Of a DNA stretch of 64,000 bases, positions 16,770 to 25,707 are shown in pieces (position 1 is the first letter of the stretch; each line of letters starts with the position of its first letter). The DNA lies in NCBI RefSeq assembly GCF_004310425.1, contig NZ_SIUB01000003.1:62001-126000 (forward strand). Direction: 5' to 3'. This DNA comes from Hansschlegelia quercus. GTDB lineage: Bacteria; Pseudomonadota; Alphaproteobacteria; Rhizobiales; Methylopilaceae. The notes under the pieces are model-generated. The model saw nothing but the letters and a program-made list of their open reading frames with translations, ran no database searches and had not been told where the DNA came from. Position numbers and translations under genes: made by a program.

Positions 16770-17771
16770 ATGAAAATCCAAAGAACCATCGCGCTCGCCG
16801 CGATGCTGGCGGCGGGGGCGCCTGCGATGGCGCAGGACTTCAAACCGACGCGGCCCGTCGAATTCATCGTGGCGGCGGGCCCCGGCGGCGGCAGCGACAC
16901 CTTCGCACGCGTCGTTCAGGCTTCGCTGTCGAAGTCTGGCCTGCTGACGAGCCCGATCATCGTCACCAACAAGGCGGGCGGCTCGGGCGCCGAGACCTTC
17001 ATCTACGCCAAGACCAGCCCGGGCGATCCCTACAAGCTGTTCTTCGGCACGCAGGACGCCTACGTCCTGCCCCTCGCCTCGAAGCTTTCCTACAGCCTCG
17101 ACGATCTGACGCCGATCGCCGCGATGGCGTTCGACCCCTTCCTGCTGTGGGTCAACCCGAAGACCTCCGGCATCGAGGACGTGAAGGGCTTCATCGCCAA
17201 GGCCAAGGAACAGCCCGGCGCGCTCAAGGTCGGCGGCGCCAAGGCGAAGGAAGCCGACGAGACCTTGATGACGTTGATCGAGCAGAAGGCCGGCGTCGAT
17301 CTCACCTACATCCCGTTCAAAAGCGGCAGCGAGGCCGCGATCCAGGTCGCGGGCGGCCACATCACCGCCAACGTCAACAATCCGAGCGAGAGCGTCGAGC
17401 AGTGGAAGGCCGGCGTGCAGAAGCCGCTCTGCGTTTTCGAGGACGCCCGCCTCGAGGACAAGACGGTGATCGCCGATGGCATGTCATGGAACGCGATTCC
17501 GACCTGCGCCGAGTCCGGCATCGACGTGAAGAGCTTCGCGCAGCCGAGGACCGTATGGATGTCAGCGAAGACGCCGCCGGAGGCGGTCGCCTACTACACC
17601 GAGCTTCTGAAAAAGGCTGCCGAGACGCCGGACTTCAAGGCTTACGTCTCGCGCGGCGCCCAGATCCCGCGCGTGCTGACAGGCGACGCCTTCAAGGAGT
17701 TCATCGCCAAGCACAAGGCGTCTTACGCCGAGATGTACAAGACCAACGGCTGGCTGCGCGCCGAGAACTGA
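16770..17771 (+). CDS. Tripartite tricarboxylate transporter substrate-binding protein (TctC/BugT-like)
   Basis: A 333-residue secreted protein of the Bug/TctC family. The signal peptide is residues 1-22 (AMAQ cleavage). VEFIVAAGPGGGSDTFAR is the canonical first ligand-binding loop, and IVTNKAGGSGA the next. GGGAGG (about 16758-16763) precedes the ATG at 16770. TctB and TctA genes follow at once, completing the transporter. Such systems take up di- and tricarboxylates, aromatic acids and related anions using an ion gradient. Confidence 0.92.
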   Translation: MKIQRTIALAAMLAAGAPAMAQDFKPTRPVEFIVAAGPGGGSDTFARVVQASLSKSGLLTSPIIVTNKAGGSGAETFIYAKTSPGDPYKLFFGTQDAYVLPLASKLSYSLDDLTPIAAMAFDPFLLWVNPKTSGIEDVKGFIAKAKEQPGALKVGGAKAKEADETLMTLIEQKAGVDLTYIPFKSGSEAAIQVAGGHITANVNNPSESVEQWKAGVQKPLCVFEDARLEDKTVIADGMSWNAIPTCAESGIDVKSFAQPRTVWMSAKTPPEAVAYYTELLKKAAETPDFKAYVSRGAQIPRVLTGDAFKEFIAKHKASYAEMYKTNGWLRAEN

Positions 17772-17840
17772 CGCGGGCGCGCAGGGGCCGGCGGCCGAGC
17801 CGCCTGCGCTCCTGCGCCCGCATTTCCGGAGGTCTTCGCC

Positions 17841-18320
17841 ATGGTCATCTCGCGCAACGCCGCAGAATTCGTCGTCGCCTTCGTCACCGGAGGGCTCGGC
17901 GCGCTGGTCTGCTACAGCGCGCTCCAGAACGGCGTCGCCTGGGGAGCCTCGGGCCCCGAGCCCGGGTACTTCCCCTTCTATGTCGGCTGCCTGATCATCC
18001 TCGGCAGCGCCGGCACGGCCGTCCAGGCGCTCTGGCGCTCTGGCGCTGCAGAGGTCTTCGCGGACGGCCACAATATACGCACGGTCGCGGCCTTCTTCGT
18101 GCCGCTCGTCGTCCTCGTCGCGCTGTGCCAGTGGCTCGGCCTCTACATCGCAATGGCGCTCTATCTGTTCTTCGCCACCTGGCTCGGCGCGAAGCTTCGG
18201 CCGTTCAACGCCTTTCTCGTCGCGGCTATCACCACCGCGGCGAATTTCGTGATCTTCGAGATCTTGTTCACCGTGCCGCTGCTCAAGGGGCCGGTGCTCG
18301 AATATTTCGGCATCTACTGA
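17841..18320 (+). CDS. Tripartite tricarboxylate transporter small membrane subunit (TctB)
   Basis: A 159-residue membrane protein with four predicted helices, matching the TctB family in length and order. GPEPGYFPFYVGCLIILGS (about 38-56) is the family's conserved segment. GGAGG nine bases before the ATG gives a good start. It lies between the binding protein and TctA genes and would form the membrane complex with TctA. Confidence 0.9.
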   Translation: MVISRNAAEFVVAFVTGGLGALVCYSALQNGVAWGASGPEPGYFPFYVGCLIILGSAGTAVQALWRSGAAEVFADGHNIRTVAAFFVPLVVLVALCQWLGLYIAMALYLFFATWLGAKLRPFNAFLVAAITTAANFVIFEILFTVPLLKGPVLEYFGIY

Positions 18321-18342
18321 GCGGCCGGGAGGGACAGCCAGA

Positions 18343-19917
18343 ATGGGCAATTTCGGCCAGCTTATGGACGGATTCGCGGTCGCTCTGACCACGCATCACG
18401 TCCTCATCATGATCGCCGGCGTGCTACTCGGCCTCGTGGTCGGCGTGCTGCCCGGCCTCGGCGCGCCAAACGGCGTGTCGCTGCTTCTGCCGCTGACCTT
18501 CGGGATGGACCCGATCGCGGCCATCATCCTGCTGACGTCGATGTATTGGGGCGCGCTGTTCGGCGGATCCACAACCTCGATCCTGTTCAACATACCCGGC
18601 GAGCCGTCTTCGGTCGCGACGACGTTCGACGGCTACCCCATGGCGCGCAAGGGCGAGGCTGTCCGAGCCCTGACGCTCGCCTTTGGGTCGGCGGGCATCG
18701 GCGCGATGACGGGGGTCATCGTGATCACCCTGCTGTCGGGCTGGGTCGCGCAGTTCGCGCTTCGCTTCGGCGCGGCCGAATATTTCGCGGTCTACTTCAT
18801 GGCGTTCGCCAGTTTCATCGGCATGTCGGGCGGCTCGCCGTTCAAGACGCTCGTCTCAATGATGCTCGGCTTCGCCTGCGCGACCATCGGCATGGACACG
18901 ATTTCGGGCGAAAGCCGCCTGACGTTCGATTGGGACCCGCTCATCGGCGGCGTCAGCTTCCTCATCGCCGTCATCGGGCTCTTCGGCCTAGGCGAACTGC
19001 TCATCACCATGGAAGAGGGCGTCAAGTTCGAGGGCGTGAAAGCGCGCCTGAGTATGACAGAAATCTTCAGGACGCTCGCCGAGCTTCCGCGCTACTGGGC
19101 GACGCTGATCCGCAGCGCCGCGATCGGCTGCTGGATGGGCATCACGCCGGGCGGGCCGACTGCCGCGTCCTTCATGAGCTATGCGCTCGGACGCCGCTTC
19201 TCGAAGCGCGGCTCGAAGTTCGGCACCGGCGAGCCTGAGGGGGTGGTCGCGCCCGAGACCGCGGACCACTCGGCGGGCTCCTGCGCGCTCCTGCCGATGC
19301 TCGCGCTCGGCATTCCGGGCTCCGCCACCGCCGCCGTGATGATGGGCGGCCTCATGATCTGGGGCCTGTCGCCCGGACCGATGCTGTTCACCACGCGCCC
19401 GGACTTCGTCTGGGGCCTGATCGCCAGCATGTATCTCGGGAACGTCATCGCGGTCGTTCTGGTGCTCGCGACCGTGCCGCTGTTCGCCTACGTGCTGCGC
19501 GCGCCGTTCAAGGTCGTCGGCCCGATCATCGCCGTGGTGTGCGTCATCGGCGCCTACACGGTCGCGAACCACATGTTCGACGTATGGCTGGCGCTGGTGT
19601 TCGGCGTCCTGGGCTACGCGTTCAAGAAGCTGAACTATCCGCTCGCGCCATTCGTGCTCGCCATGGTGCTCGGCGACAAGGCCGAGGACGCGTTCCGGCA
19701 GGCGCTTCTGACGTCCGACGGTTCGGCCTCGATCTTCTTCGCCAACGGCCTCGTCGCCACCATGATGGGCCTCGGAATCCTGCTGCTCCTGCTGCCGGCG
19801 ATCTCCTACGTACACCGCCGGTTCAAGCCGGACGGCGCGCGAGAGGGCGTTGTTTCGGTAGTTGCGGCCGCGCGCTACGATGGTCGTGACGCGCCCGCGA
19901 CGACTGCAGGTCAGTGA
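18343..19917 (+). CDS. Tripartite tricarboxylate transporter large permease (TctA)
   Basis: A 524-residue polytopic membrane protein of the TctA family. Conserved glycine/proline stretches include VVGVLPGLGAPNGVSLLLPLTF, YWGALFGGSTTSILFNIPGEPSS and LPMLALGIPGSATAAVMMGGL. The length fits the family (about 500). A GGAGGGA ribosome site precedes the ATG. The stop overlaps the start of the GntR regulator gene. It forms the main translocation path of the transporter. Confidence 0.94.
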   Translation: MGNFGQLMDGFAVALTTHHVLIMIAGVLLGLVVGVLPGLGAPNGVSLLLPLTFGMDPIAAIILLTSMYWGALFGGSTTSILFNIPGEPSSVATTFDGYPMARKGEAVRALTLAFGSAGIGAMTGVIVITLLSGWVAQFALRFGAAEYFAVYFMAFASFIGMSGGSPFKTLVSMMLGFACATIGMDTISGESRLTFDWDPLIGGVSFLIAVIGLFGLGELLITMEEGVKFEGVKARLSMTEIFRTLAELPRYWATLIRSAAIGCWMGITPGGPTAASFMSYALGRRFSKRGSKFGTGEPEGVVAPETADHSAGSCALLPMLALGIPGSATAAVMMGGLMIWGLSPGPMLFTTRPDFVWGLIASMYLGNVIAVVLVLATVPLFAYVLRAPFKVVGPIIAVVCVIGAYTVANHMFDVWLALVFGVLGYAFKKLNYPLAPFVLAMVLGDKAEDAFRQALLTSDGSASIFFANGLVATMMGLGILLLLLPAISYVHRRFKPDGAREGVVSVVAAARYDGRDAPATTAGQ

Positions 19918-20639
19918 TGAAGCCGACTAGCCCGATCATCCGCCATTCGCTCTACCAGTCATTGGTCGCCCCGTTGCGCGAGATGATCATGCAGGGCGAG
20001 TTGCGGCCGGGCGAGAAGGTGCCGGAGGAGCAGCTGTGCGAGCGGTTCGGCGTGTCGCGCACGCCGATCCGCGAGGCGCTCAAGGTGCTGGCGGCGGAGG
20101 GCGCGCTCGAGATCCTTCCGCACCGCGGAGCGATCGTCTCTCGCATCTCGGAAGAGAAGATCGCCGAGCTGTTCCCGATCATGGCCTCGCTCGAGCGGCT
20201 CGCGGGCTCGCTCGCCTGCGAGCGCGCCACCGACGCGGACGTGGCGCGCGTGAAGAACCTCCATGAGCAGATGATGGCCTGCTATCGGAGCGGCGACGAG
20301 CCCGGTTATCTCCGCTTCAACCGGCTGATCCATGAGACGTTCTTCGAGATCGCGGGCAACGCCACGCTCGTCGCGTTCTATCAGCAGATCCTGACCCGCA
20401 TCAACGCGTGCCGCTTCGTGGTCCGGAAGAAGCCGGAGCACTGGCGGAACGCGGTCGCCGAGCATGAGGAGATGATCGGCCTGCTCGAGGCGCGCGCCGG
20501 CGCGGAGCTCGGCGAATTGCTCGAGCGCCACGTGACCGGCACGACCGTGGGCATCGCTCGCGCATACATCAAGGGAGAGACGGCCGCGCCGTCGAGCGAC
20601 GGGCGGATGGCCGACGCCGGAGAACCGGCGGTCGCCTGA
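19914..20639 (+). CDS. GntR-family transcriptional regulator (FCD/FadR subfamily)
   Basis: A 241-residue regulator. The N-terminal winged helix is clear: MIMQGELRPGEKVPEEQLCERFGVSRTPIREALKVL at about 24-60, followed by an all-helical FCD ligand domain (LRFNRLIHETFFEIAGN, HRHxxD-like AEHEEMI). FCD members respond to small organic acids. It starts at GTG 19914 or ATG 19917, overlapping the TctA stop codon, so it is coupled to the transporter and probably regulates this operon in response to the transported acid. Confidence 0.9.
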   Translation: MMKPTSPIIRHSLYQSLVAPLREMIMQGELRPGEKVPEEQLCERFGVSRTPIREALKVLAAEGALEILPHRGAIVSRISEEKIAELFPIMASLERLAGSLACERATDADVARVKNLHEQMMACYRSGDEPGYLRFNRLIHETFFEIAGNATLVAFYQQILTRINACRFVVRKKPEHWRNAVAEHEEMIGLLEARAGAELGELLERHVTGTTVGIARAYIKGETAAPSSDGRMADAGEPAVA

Positions 20640-20735
20640 CCGCCACGATCCAAGGAGGCGCTCGCCGCCTCCGAACGTAATTATTGATTTCGCTGCTCGG
20701 CACGGCCCGAGGCGATAGAGCCAGGAGACAGTCCC

Positions 20736-21998
20736 ATGAGCGATGTTCTGGAACAGGAGCGCCTCGACACGGAGCGCAAGACCGAGACCGGCGCGTCGGC
20801 CCGTCCGCTTCCGTTGGCCGGCGTTCGCGTGCTCGACGTCAGCCAGGTGATGGCCGGACCTTACGCCTGCATGCTGCTCGGAGACCTCGGCGCGGACGTG
20901 GTCAAGATCGAGCCGCCGGCCGGCGGCGATCAGACGCGCGGCGCCATGGGATTCAAGATGAAGGGGCCCGACAGCATGGGCTTCCTCAACATGAACCGGA
21001 ACAAGCGCAGCGTCGCGGTCAACCTGAAAACAGAGGCCGGCCGCGAAGTCCTGTACAAGCTCGTCGAGACCGCCGACATTCTGGTCGAAAACTATCGCCC
21101 GGGCGTCATGACGAAGCTGAAGTGCGGCTACGATGTCCTCAGCAAGATCAATCCGCGGCTCGTCTACGCTTCAATCTCGGGCTTCGGACAGACCGGCCCC
21201 TGGGCGGGCCGTCCGGGCTTTGACCTCATCGCGCAGGCCATGTCAGGCGTGATGAGCGTGACCGGTCATCCGGGCGGCGCGCCGGTGAAGGCAGGCGTTC
21301 CCGTGGCCGACATCGGATGCGGCCTGTTCGCGACCTATGCGGCGCTCGCGGCCTATATCGGGGCCAAGAGCACCGGCCAGGGCCAGTATATCGACGCGTC
21401 GCTGTTCGAGGCCGCCCTGGCGTTCTCCATCTGGGATACGTCCGAGTATTGGGGCACGGGCGTCGACCCTGTGCCGCTCGGCACCTCGAACCGCATGAGC
21501 GCGCCCTATCAGGCGGTCCGCTCCAGCGACGGTTACTTCGTCATGGGCGCGACCAACCAGAAGCTGTGGATCAAGCTCTGCGAGACGATCGGGCGCACCG
21601 AGCTGATCGAGGATACCCGTTTCATCGACAACCCCGCGCGGCTTAAGAACCGGCTCGTGCTGATCGAGGAGCTCGAGACCATTTTCGTCACCCGCACCTC
21701 CGAGGACTGGGTGGAGGCGCTGCTTGCGGTCGGCATCCCGGCTGGGCCGATGCACACCTATCCGGAAGCCTATGACAGCGAACACAGCCGCCATCGCCAG
21801 ATGCGGATGGAGATCGATCATCCGATCGAAGGCAAGGTTCCGAACATCGGCTTCCCGGTGAAGCTGAACGGCACGCCGCAGCAGGTGCGCCTGCACCCGC
21901 CGCTGCTCGGCGAGCATACCGACGCCATCCTGACCGAACTCGGGCTCGATGCGGACGCCCGCCGCGACCTCGCCGACCGCGGAGCGTTCGCGTCGTGA
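20736..21998 (+). CDS. CaiB/BaiF family CoA transferase
   Basis: A 420-residue class III CoA transferase. LAGVRVLDVSQVMAGPYACMLLGDLGADVVKIE (28-59) is the CoA-binding opening, and the catalytic aspartate is D192 in GVPVADIGCGL. AGGAGA sits a few bases before the ATG. It should transfer CoA between an organic acid and an acyl-CoA donor such as succinyl-CoA, activating the acid brought in by the adjacent transporter. The next gene overlaps by a GTGA, so the two products probably act in sequence. Confidence 0.92.
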   Translation: MSDVLEQERLDTERKTETGASARPLPLAGVRVLDVSQVMAGPYACMLLGDLGADVVKIEPPAGGDQTRGAMGFKMKGPDSMGFLNMNRNKRSVAVNLKTEAGREVLYKLVETADILVENYRPGVMTKLKCGYDVLSKINPRLVYASISGFGQTGPWAGRPGFDLIAQAMSGVMSVTGHPGGAPVKAGVPVADIGCGLFATYAALAAYIGAKSTGQGQYIDASLFEAALAFSIWDTSEYWGTGVDPVPLGTSNRMSAPYQAVRSSDGYFVMGATNQKLWIKLCETIGRTELIEDTRFIDNPARLKNRLVLIEELETIFVTRTSEDWVEALLAVGIPAGPMHTYPEAYDSEHSRHRQMRMEIDHPIEGKVPNIGFPVKLNGTPQQVRLHPPLLGEHTDAILTELGLDADARRDLADRGAFAS

Positions 21999-22795
21999 GC
22001 GCGACGGAGCCGCTCGCCGAAGGCGCCGCGCCTCCACAGGGCGCGGTGCGGCTGACGATCGAAGGCGCCGTGGCGCGCGTGATCTTCGACCGGCCGCATG
22101 CGCGCAACGCGATGACGTTCGCGATGTATGAGGATCTCGCCGCCGCCTGCGGCCGGATCGCGGCGGATCCTCACGTTCGCGTCGCCGTCTTCCGCGGCGC
22201 GGGCGGCAAGGCCTTCGTCGCCGGCACGGACATCGAGCAGTTTCGAGCGTTCTCTTCCGGCGCGGACGGCGTCGCCTACGAACAGAAGGTCGACTCCTAT
22301 GTCGGCGCGCTCGAGGCTCTACCGGTGCCGTCGATCGCGGTGGTGGAAGGCTGGGCGGTCGGCGGCGGCATGGCGCTCGCCAACGCCTGCGACTTCCGTG
22401 TCGCGACGCCCGGCGCGCGCTTCGGCGTGCCGATCGCGCGCACGCTCGGCAATTGCCTCTCGGTCGCGAGCCTTCGGCGGCTGACCGACGCGTTCGGGCC
22501 TGGGATCGTGAAGCGGATGTTGCTTCTCGCCGAAACGCCGACCGCCGAGGAGATGCCGGCGGGCTACGTCACCGTCACGGCCGACGTGGACGCGGCCGTC
22601 GAGGAAATGTGCTCGCGCCTTGCGGCGCACGCCCCGGTCACGCTGCGCGCCACCAAGGAGGCGATGCGGCGCCTGAGCCTCGATCCGCAGGCCTCGGACC
22701 ATGACATCGTCGAGGAGGTCTACGGCAGCGCAGACTTCCATCATGGCGTGGAAGCGTTTCTCGCCAAGCGCGCCCCGACCTGGACCGGAACGTGA
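21995..22795 (+). CDS. Crotonase-superfamily protein lacking both hydratase glutamates
   Basis: A 266-residue enoyl-CoA hydratase/isomerase-fold protein. The oxyanion-hole stretches are AGTDIEQF and AVGGGMALANACD. In true enoyl-CoA hydratases the second contains GGGxE and is followed by GQPE; here these read GGGMA and GVPI, so both catalytic glutamates are absent. The protein probably performs another crotonase-type reaction, such as decarboxylation, isomerisation or hydrolysis of an acyl-CoA. Its GTG start overlaps the CoA transferase stop. The real substrate is unknown. Confidence 0.85.
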   Translation: MSATEPLAEGAAPPQGAVRLTIEGAVARVIFDRPHARNAMTFAMYEDLAAACGRIAADPHVRVAVFRGAGGKAFVAGTDIEQFRAFSSGADGVAYEQKVDSYVGALEALPVPSIAVVEGWAVGGGMALANACDFRVATPGARFGVPIARTLGNCLSVASLRRLTDAFGPGIVKRMLLLAETPTAEEMPAGYVTVTADVDAAVEEMCSRLAAHAPVTLRATKEAMRRLSLDPQASDHDIVEEVYGSADFHHGVEAFLAKRAPTWTGT

Positions 22796-22824
22796 CGCCC
22801 GCGGCGGCAAGGCGCTGACAGGCG

Positions 22825-23928
22825 ATGTCCCGCGATCCTGAGCGCTTGCCGGCGCTCGCCCGCCGTCCGGCTCTCGTGAGCTGGGCGACGCTCGCGGCGC
22901 TCGCTGTTCCGCTGATCGTCCTGCTCGAACTGATGGGCTTTCCGGCCGCCGTTCTGGTCGGATCGATGATCGCCTCGATCACGGTGGCGGTTTCCGGCGG
23001 CAAGGCGCGCGCGCACCGCGGCGCTTTCCTTGTGGCGCAAGGCGTCGTCGGCTGTCTGATCGGGCATGGGGTCCCGGCGTCTGCGCTTGGCGGGATCGTC
23101 GCGAACTGGCCGCTGCTGATCGGCCCAATCGTGGCCGTCACGCTCGCCAGCAGCCTGCTCGGTTGGGCGATCGCGCGCAGCGGCGTCCTGCCGGGGACGA
23201 CCGCGGTGTGGGGCTCCTCGCCGGGGGCCGCCGCAGCCATGACGCTGATGTCCCAGAGCTACGGCGCGGACTTCCGCCTCGTCGCCTTCATGCAATACGC
23301 CCGCGTCGTGATGGTGGTCGCGACGGCCTCGATCGTCTCGCGGGTGTGGATCGGCCCGACCGACGCGACCGCGCGGCACGTCTTCTTTCCCAATTTCGAC
23401 TGGCGGGGCCTGCTGGTGACGGTCGCCGTGGTGGGCTTCGGCGTACCGCTCGCCCGAGCGCTGAAGATCCCGGCTGGCCCGCTTCTCGTCCCGATGGCGG
23501 TGACCATCGCGCTGCAGGACGCCATGGGCGTAACGCTCGCGCTGCCGCCCTGGCTTCTCGTCGTCGCCTTTTCCGTGATGGGGGTCAGCATCGGCACGCG
23601 GTTCACGCGCGAGATCCTGGCTCACGCCGCCCGCGCACTGCCGCAGATCCTGCTCTCGATCTTCGCGCTGATCGCGATCTGCGCGTTCTTCGCGTGGACG
23701 CTCGTCGCATTCGGCGGGATCGACCCGCTCACCGCCTATCTCGCGACCAGCCCGGGCGGAGCGGACTCTGTCGCGATCATCGCCGCGACCGCCAATGTCG
23801 ACGCGTCGTTCGTGATGGCGCTGCAGACCGGAAGGCTGATCTTCACGCTGCTGGCGGGGCCCGGCATCGCGCAATTCATCGCTGCCCGCGTCGAAGCGGA
23901 ACGCGCACGGAAGGTCGCCGCACCCTGA
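22825..23928 (+). CDS. AbrB-family membrane protein (COG3180 type)
   Basis: A 367-residue polytopic membrane protein of the AbrB/ammonia-monooxygenase-regulator-like family. This is not the DNA-binding AbrB. It has two homologous halves, each with a GWAIARSGVLPGTTAVWGSSPGAAAAMTLMS-like segment; the second copy reads AYLATSPGGADSVAIIAATANVD. Around ten hydrophobic segments are visible. Members are poorly understood and are often found next to tripartite transporters and CoA-transferase genes. It follows the crotonase by 29 bases and is probably in the same operon, perhaps as an exporter or accessory transporter. Confidence 0.85.
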   Translation: MSRDPERLPALARRPALVSWATLAALAVPLIVLLELMGFPAAVLVGSMIASITVAVSGGKARAHRGAFLVAQGVVGCLIGHGVPASALGGIVANWPLLIGPIVAVTLASSLLGWAIARSGVLPGTTAVWGSSPGAAAAMTLMSQSYGADFRLVAFMQYARVVMVVATASIVSRVWIGPTDATARHVFFPNFDWRGLLVTVAVVGFGVPLARALKIPAGPLLVPMAVTIALQDAMGVTLALPPWLLVVAFSVMGVSIGTRFTREILAHAARALPQILLSIFALIAICAFFAWTLVAFGGIDPLTAYLATSPGGADSVAIIAATANVDASFVMALQTGRLIFTLLAGPGIAQFIAARVEAERARKVAAP

Positions 23929-24290
23929 TGCGCCCACTACATCGCCCTGCACGACCTGGTGTTCAGTGACTGCGAGGCGATCGTCGACGGCCGTCCCCCA
24001 GACAGGACCCGCGACCTCCGGGCCAAGCTTACCTACATCCCAAAGGGTTGCGGATCGAGGGATGGGCGCGTTCCCCGCCGCGGGAGAACTCCTTTCACGG
24101 CTCTGCACTTCGACCGGGCACGGCTGGCGAAAGAGGCGAGCCTCAAGTCGTTCGGGGACCTTCCGGACGCTCGCATGTATTTCGTCTACCAGAAGCTGAT
24201 CACGACGCCGTCGAAGCTCCAGGATTTGCTGGCGTCGGGGGAGTTCGACGCCATGCACCTGGAAAGCCTGTGCGCCGTGGGTACATGAAA
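23929..24290 (+). pseudogene. Remnant of an AraC-family regulator (N-terminal domain, frameshifted)
   Basis: Pieces of an AraC-type N-terminal sensing domain can be read by switching frames: LTYIPKGC, then RIEGWARSPPRENSF in a second frame, then back to TALHFDRARLAKEASL and RMYFVYQKLITTPSKLQDLL. Together these follow the order of AraC N-terminal regions. At least two frameshifts separate the pieces, and the C-terminal helix-turn-helix domain is missing. The gene follows AbrB directly and may once have regulated this cluster. Confidence 0.55.
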
Positions 24291-24404
24291 GCGACCAACG
24301 CGTCCAAATGAGGCGCTCGCGAGGCGTCCGTCCATCGCTACGTGTGCCAGCGCGCATCACTGCTTCGCCTGCACGAGCATGCGGTCGTAAAGGTCGTGGC
24401 GGAT

Positions 24405-24827
24405 CTAATGCTGCACGAGGATCCCTTGCACCAGGGGCTTCGCCTTGGCCTTGCACCAGGCGCTAAGGCGCTCCGATTGCTCGTCCGCCGGCGCGTCTCC
24501 CATCACGTGGATGAGGCCGAGGGAGACCGCCCGCGACGCGTTCGCCGCGCGGATCACCACGATACCCGACTCCGTCTTCGACAGTCGGTCGAGCACCTCA
24601 CGCTCGACATGGTCGGCGAAGCCAACGCCGTCCAAGTCGCCTTTCTTGGTGTCTTCAGCGAACCACCTGTCCTGCTGCGAGCAGACCAGCGTGAGGTTCT
24701 TAGCGAGGAAAGCCGTCGACAGCACGTCCGCCAGCATGTCGGTGTCCGGAGCCGAGGGGCCTGAACCTCCAGGAGCCGCGACCGCCGTTGACGCGCCGAA
24801 CGCAAGGCAAATGAGGATGACGCGCAT
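24405..24827 (-). CDS. Secreted protein of unknown function in the copper cluster
   Basis: A 140-residue protein starting MRVILICLAFGASTAVAAPG, with a signal peptide ending around residue 18. The mature part has two cysteines (LVCSQQ and SAWCKAKAK) that could form a disulfide. I do not recognise the family. An AGGAGG ribosome site lies before the ATG at 24827. It is the last gene of the minus-strand copper-resistance series, 52 bases after the DUF305 gene, so a periplasmic role linked to copper stress is possible but only from context. Confidence 0.65.
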   Translation of the reverse strand: MRVILICLAFGASTAVAAPGGSGPSAPDTDMLADVLSTAFLAKNLTLVCSQQDRWFAEDTKKGDLDGVGFADHVEREVLDRLSKTESGIVVIRAANASRAVSLGLIHVMGDAPADEQSERLSAWCKAKAKPLVQGILVQH

Positions 24828-24879
24828 CGTTGTCCTCCTGAAAATGGCGGCGCCGGAATCGCCCGCACGCCGCCGTCCC

Positions 24880-25338
24880 TCACTTCGCATTGCCGACCTT
24901 GGCCGCCAACGCCTCGAATTCCGCGATCTCCTTCTCCTGGTCCTCGATGATCTTCTTGGCCCAGGTCTTCGCCTGCTGGTCCTTGCCGGACTGCAGCTCG
25001 ATCTTGCTCATGGCGACCGCCCCACGGTGATGGGCGATCATCCCGCAGATGAAGGCGAGATCGGGATCCTTGATCGAGTGGGCGGCGCGCATGGTCCTGT
25101 TCATGTCGGACATCGCCTTCATCGACGCCTTCTGCGCCTCGCTCATGTCGGACGACATCGAATGGCTGGCCTTGTCGCCCATCTCCATGGCTTTGCCCGC
25201 CATGCCCTGACCGGACGAGGCCTGTTGGCAGGCCTTGGGAAGGCTCTCCGCGCCTTCCGGGGGCGACTTGGCGTCCTCGGCATGGGCCATGGCGGGCGCG
25301 AGCAGGAGGGCGGCGGCGAAGATCGTCTTGCGCATCAT
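24880..25338 (-). CDS. DUF305-family periplasmic protein
   Basis: A 152-residue secreted protein starting MMRKTIFAAALLLAPAMAHAEDAK. The DUF305 core is DPDLAFICGMIAHHRGAVAMSKIELQSGKD, including the conserved M-x-x-HH pair, preceded by a Met-rich, Ser-rich segment (KAMEMGDKASHSMSSDMSEAQ). These proteins are ferritin-like in fold and often sit in metal-resistance clusters; the Met and His content suits copper binding. AGGAG precedes the tandem ATGs at 25338/25335. It follows the CusF-like gene on the same strand. Confidence 0.88.
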   Translation of the reverse strand: MMRKTIFAAALLLAPAMAHAEDAKSPPEGAESLPKACQQASSGQGMAGKAMEMGDKASHSMSSDMSEAQKASMKAMSDMNRTMRAAHSIKDPDLAFICGMIAHHRGAVAMSKIELQSGKDQQAKTWAKKIIEDQEKEIAEFEALAAKVGNAK

Positions 25339-25396
25339 TTTGCTCCTTGAGTCGAGTAAGGGCGGCGAGCGCGCGGACCGCGCCCGCCGAACGAGG

Positions 25397-25684
25397 TCAT
25401 TTCTTCTTCTGGATCTTGGTGACCGTGATCTGGCCATTCACGCGGTCGGCGTCGAAGGTGACCTTGTCGCCGACCTTCACGGACTTGAGCATCGCCGGGT
25501 CCGCGGCCTTGAAAACCATGGTCATCCCCTCGTCCATGTCGAGGCTCTTGATCGGACCATGCTCGAGCGTGATCTTCCCGGCGCTCTCGTCGATCTTCTT
25601 CACGGTGCCCTCGGCGGCGAAGGCCGCGGTGGCGGCGAACAGGACGGCGGCCATGGCGCCGCCCGCGATGTGGAACTTCTTCAT
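25397..25684 (-). CDS. CusF-like periplasmic copper-binding protein
   Basis: A 95-residue protein with signal peptide MKKFHIAGGAMAAVLFAATAAFA. The mature part is a small beta-barrel: GTVKKIDESAGKITLEHGPIKSL, then MDEGMTMVFKAADPAML, whose Met pair and spacing follow the copper(I)-binding face of CusF. CusF passes copper to the CusCBA pump. Here a TolC-like gene is present in the cluster but no CusA or CusB gene, so the acceptor is unclear. AAGGAG lies before the ATG at 25684. Confidence 0.88.
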   Translation of the reverse strand: MKKFHIAGGAMAAVLFAATAAFAAEGTVKKIDESAGKITLEHGPIKSLDMDEGMTMVFKAADPAMLKSVKVGDKVTFDADRVNGQITVTKIQKKK

Positions 25685-25707
25685 CGTGGTCTCCTTGATT
25701 GCGGGGT

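Noticed and set aside
22741-24456. Long minus-strand open frame of about 570 codons
   Set aside because: It lies antisense to the AbrB-family gene, is dominated by Arg, Asp and His typical of reverse-frame reading in GC-rich DNA, and has no recognisable domain.
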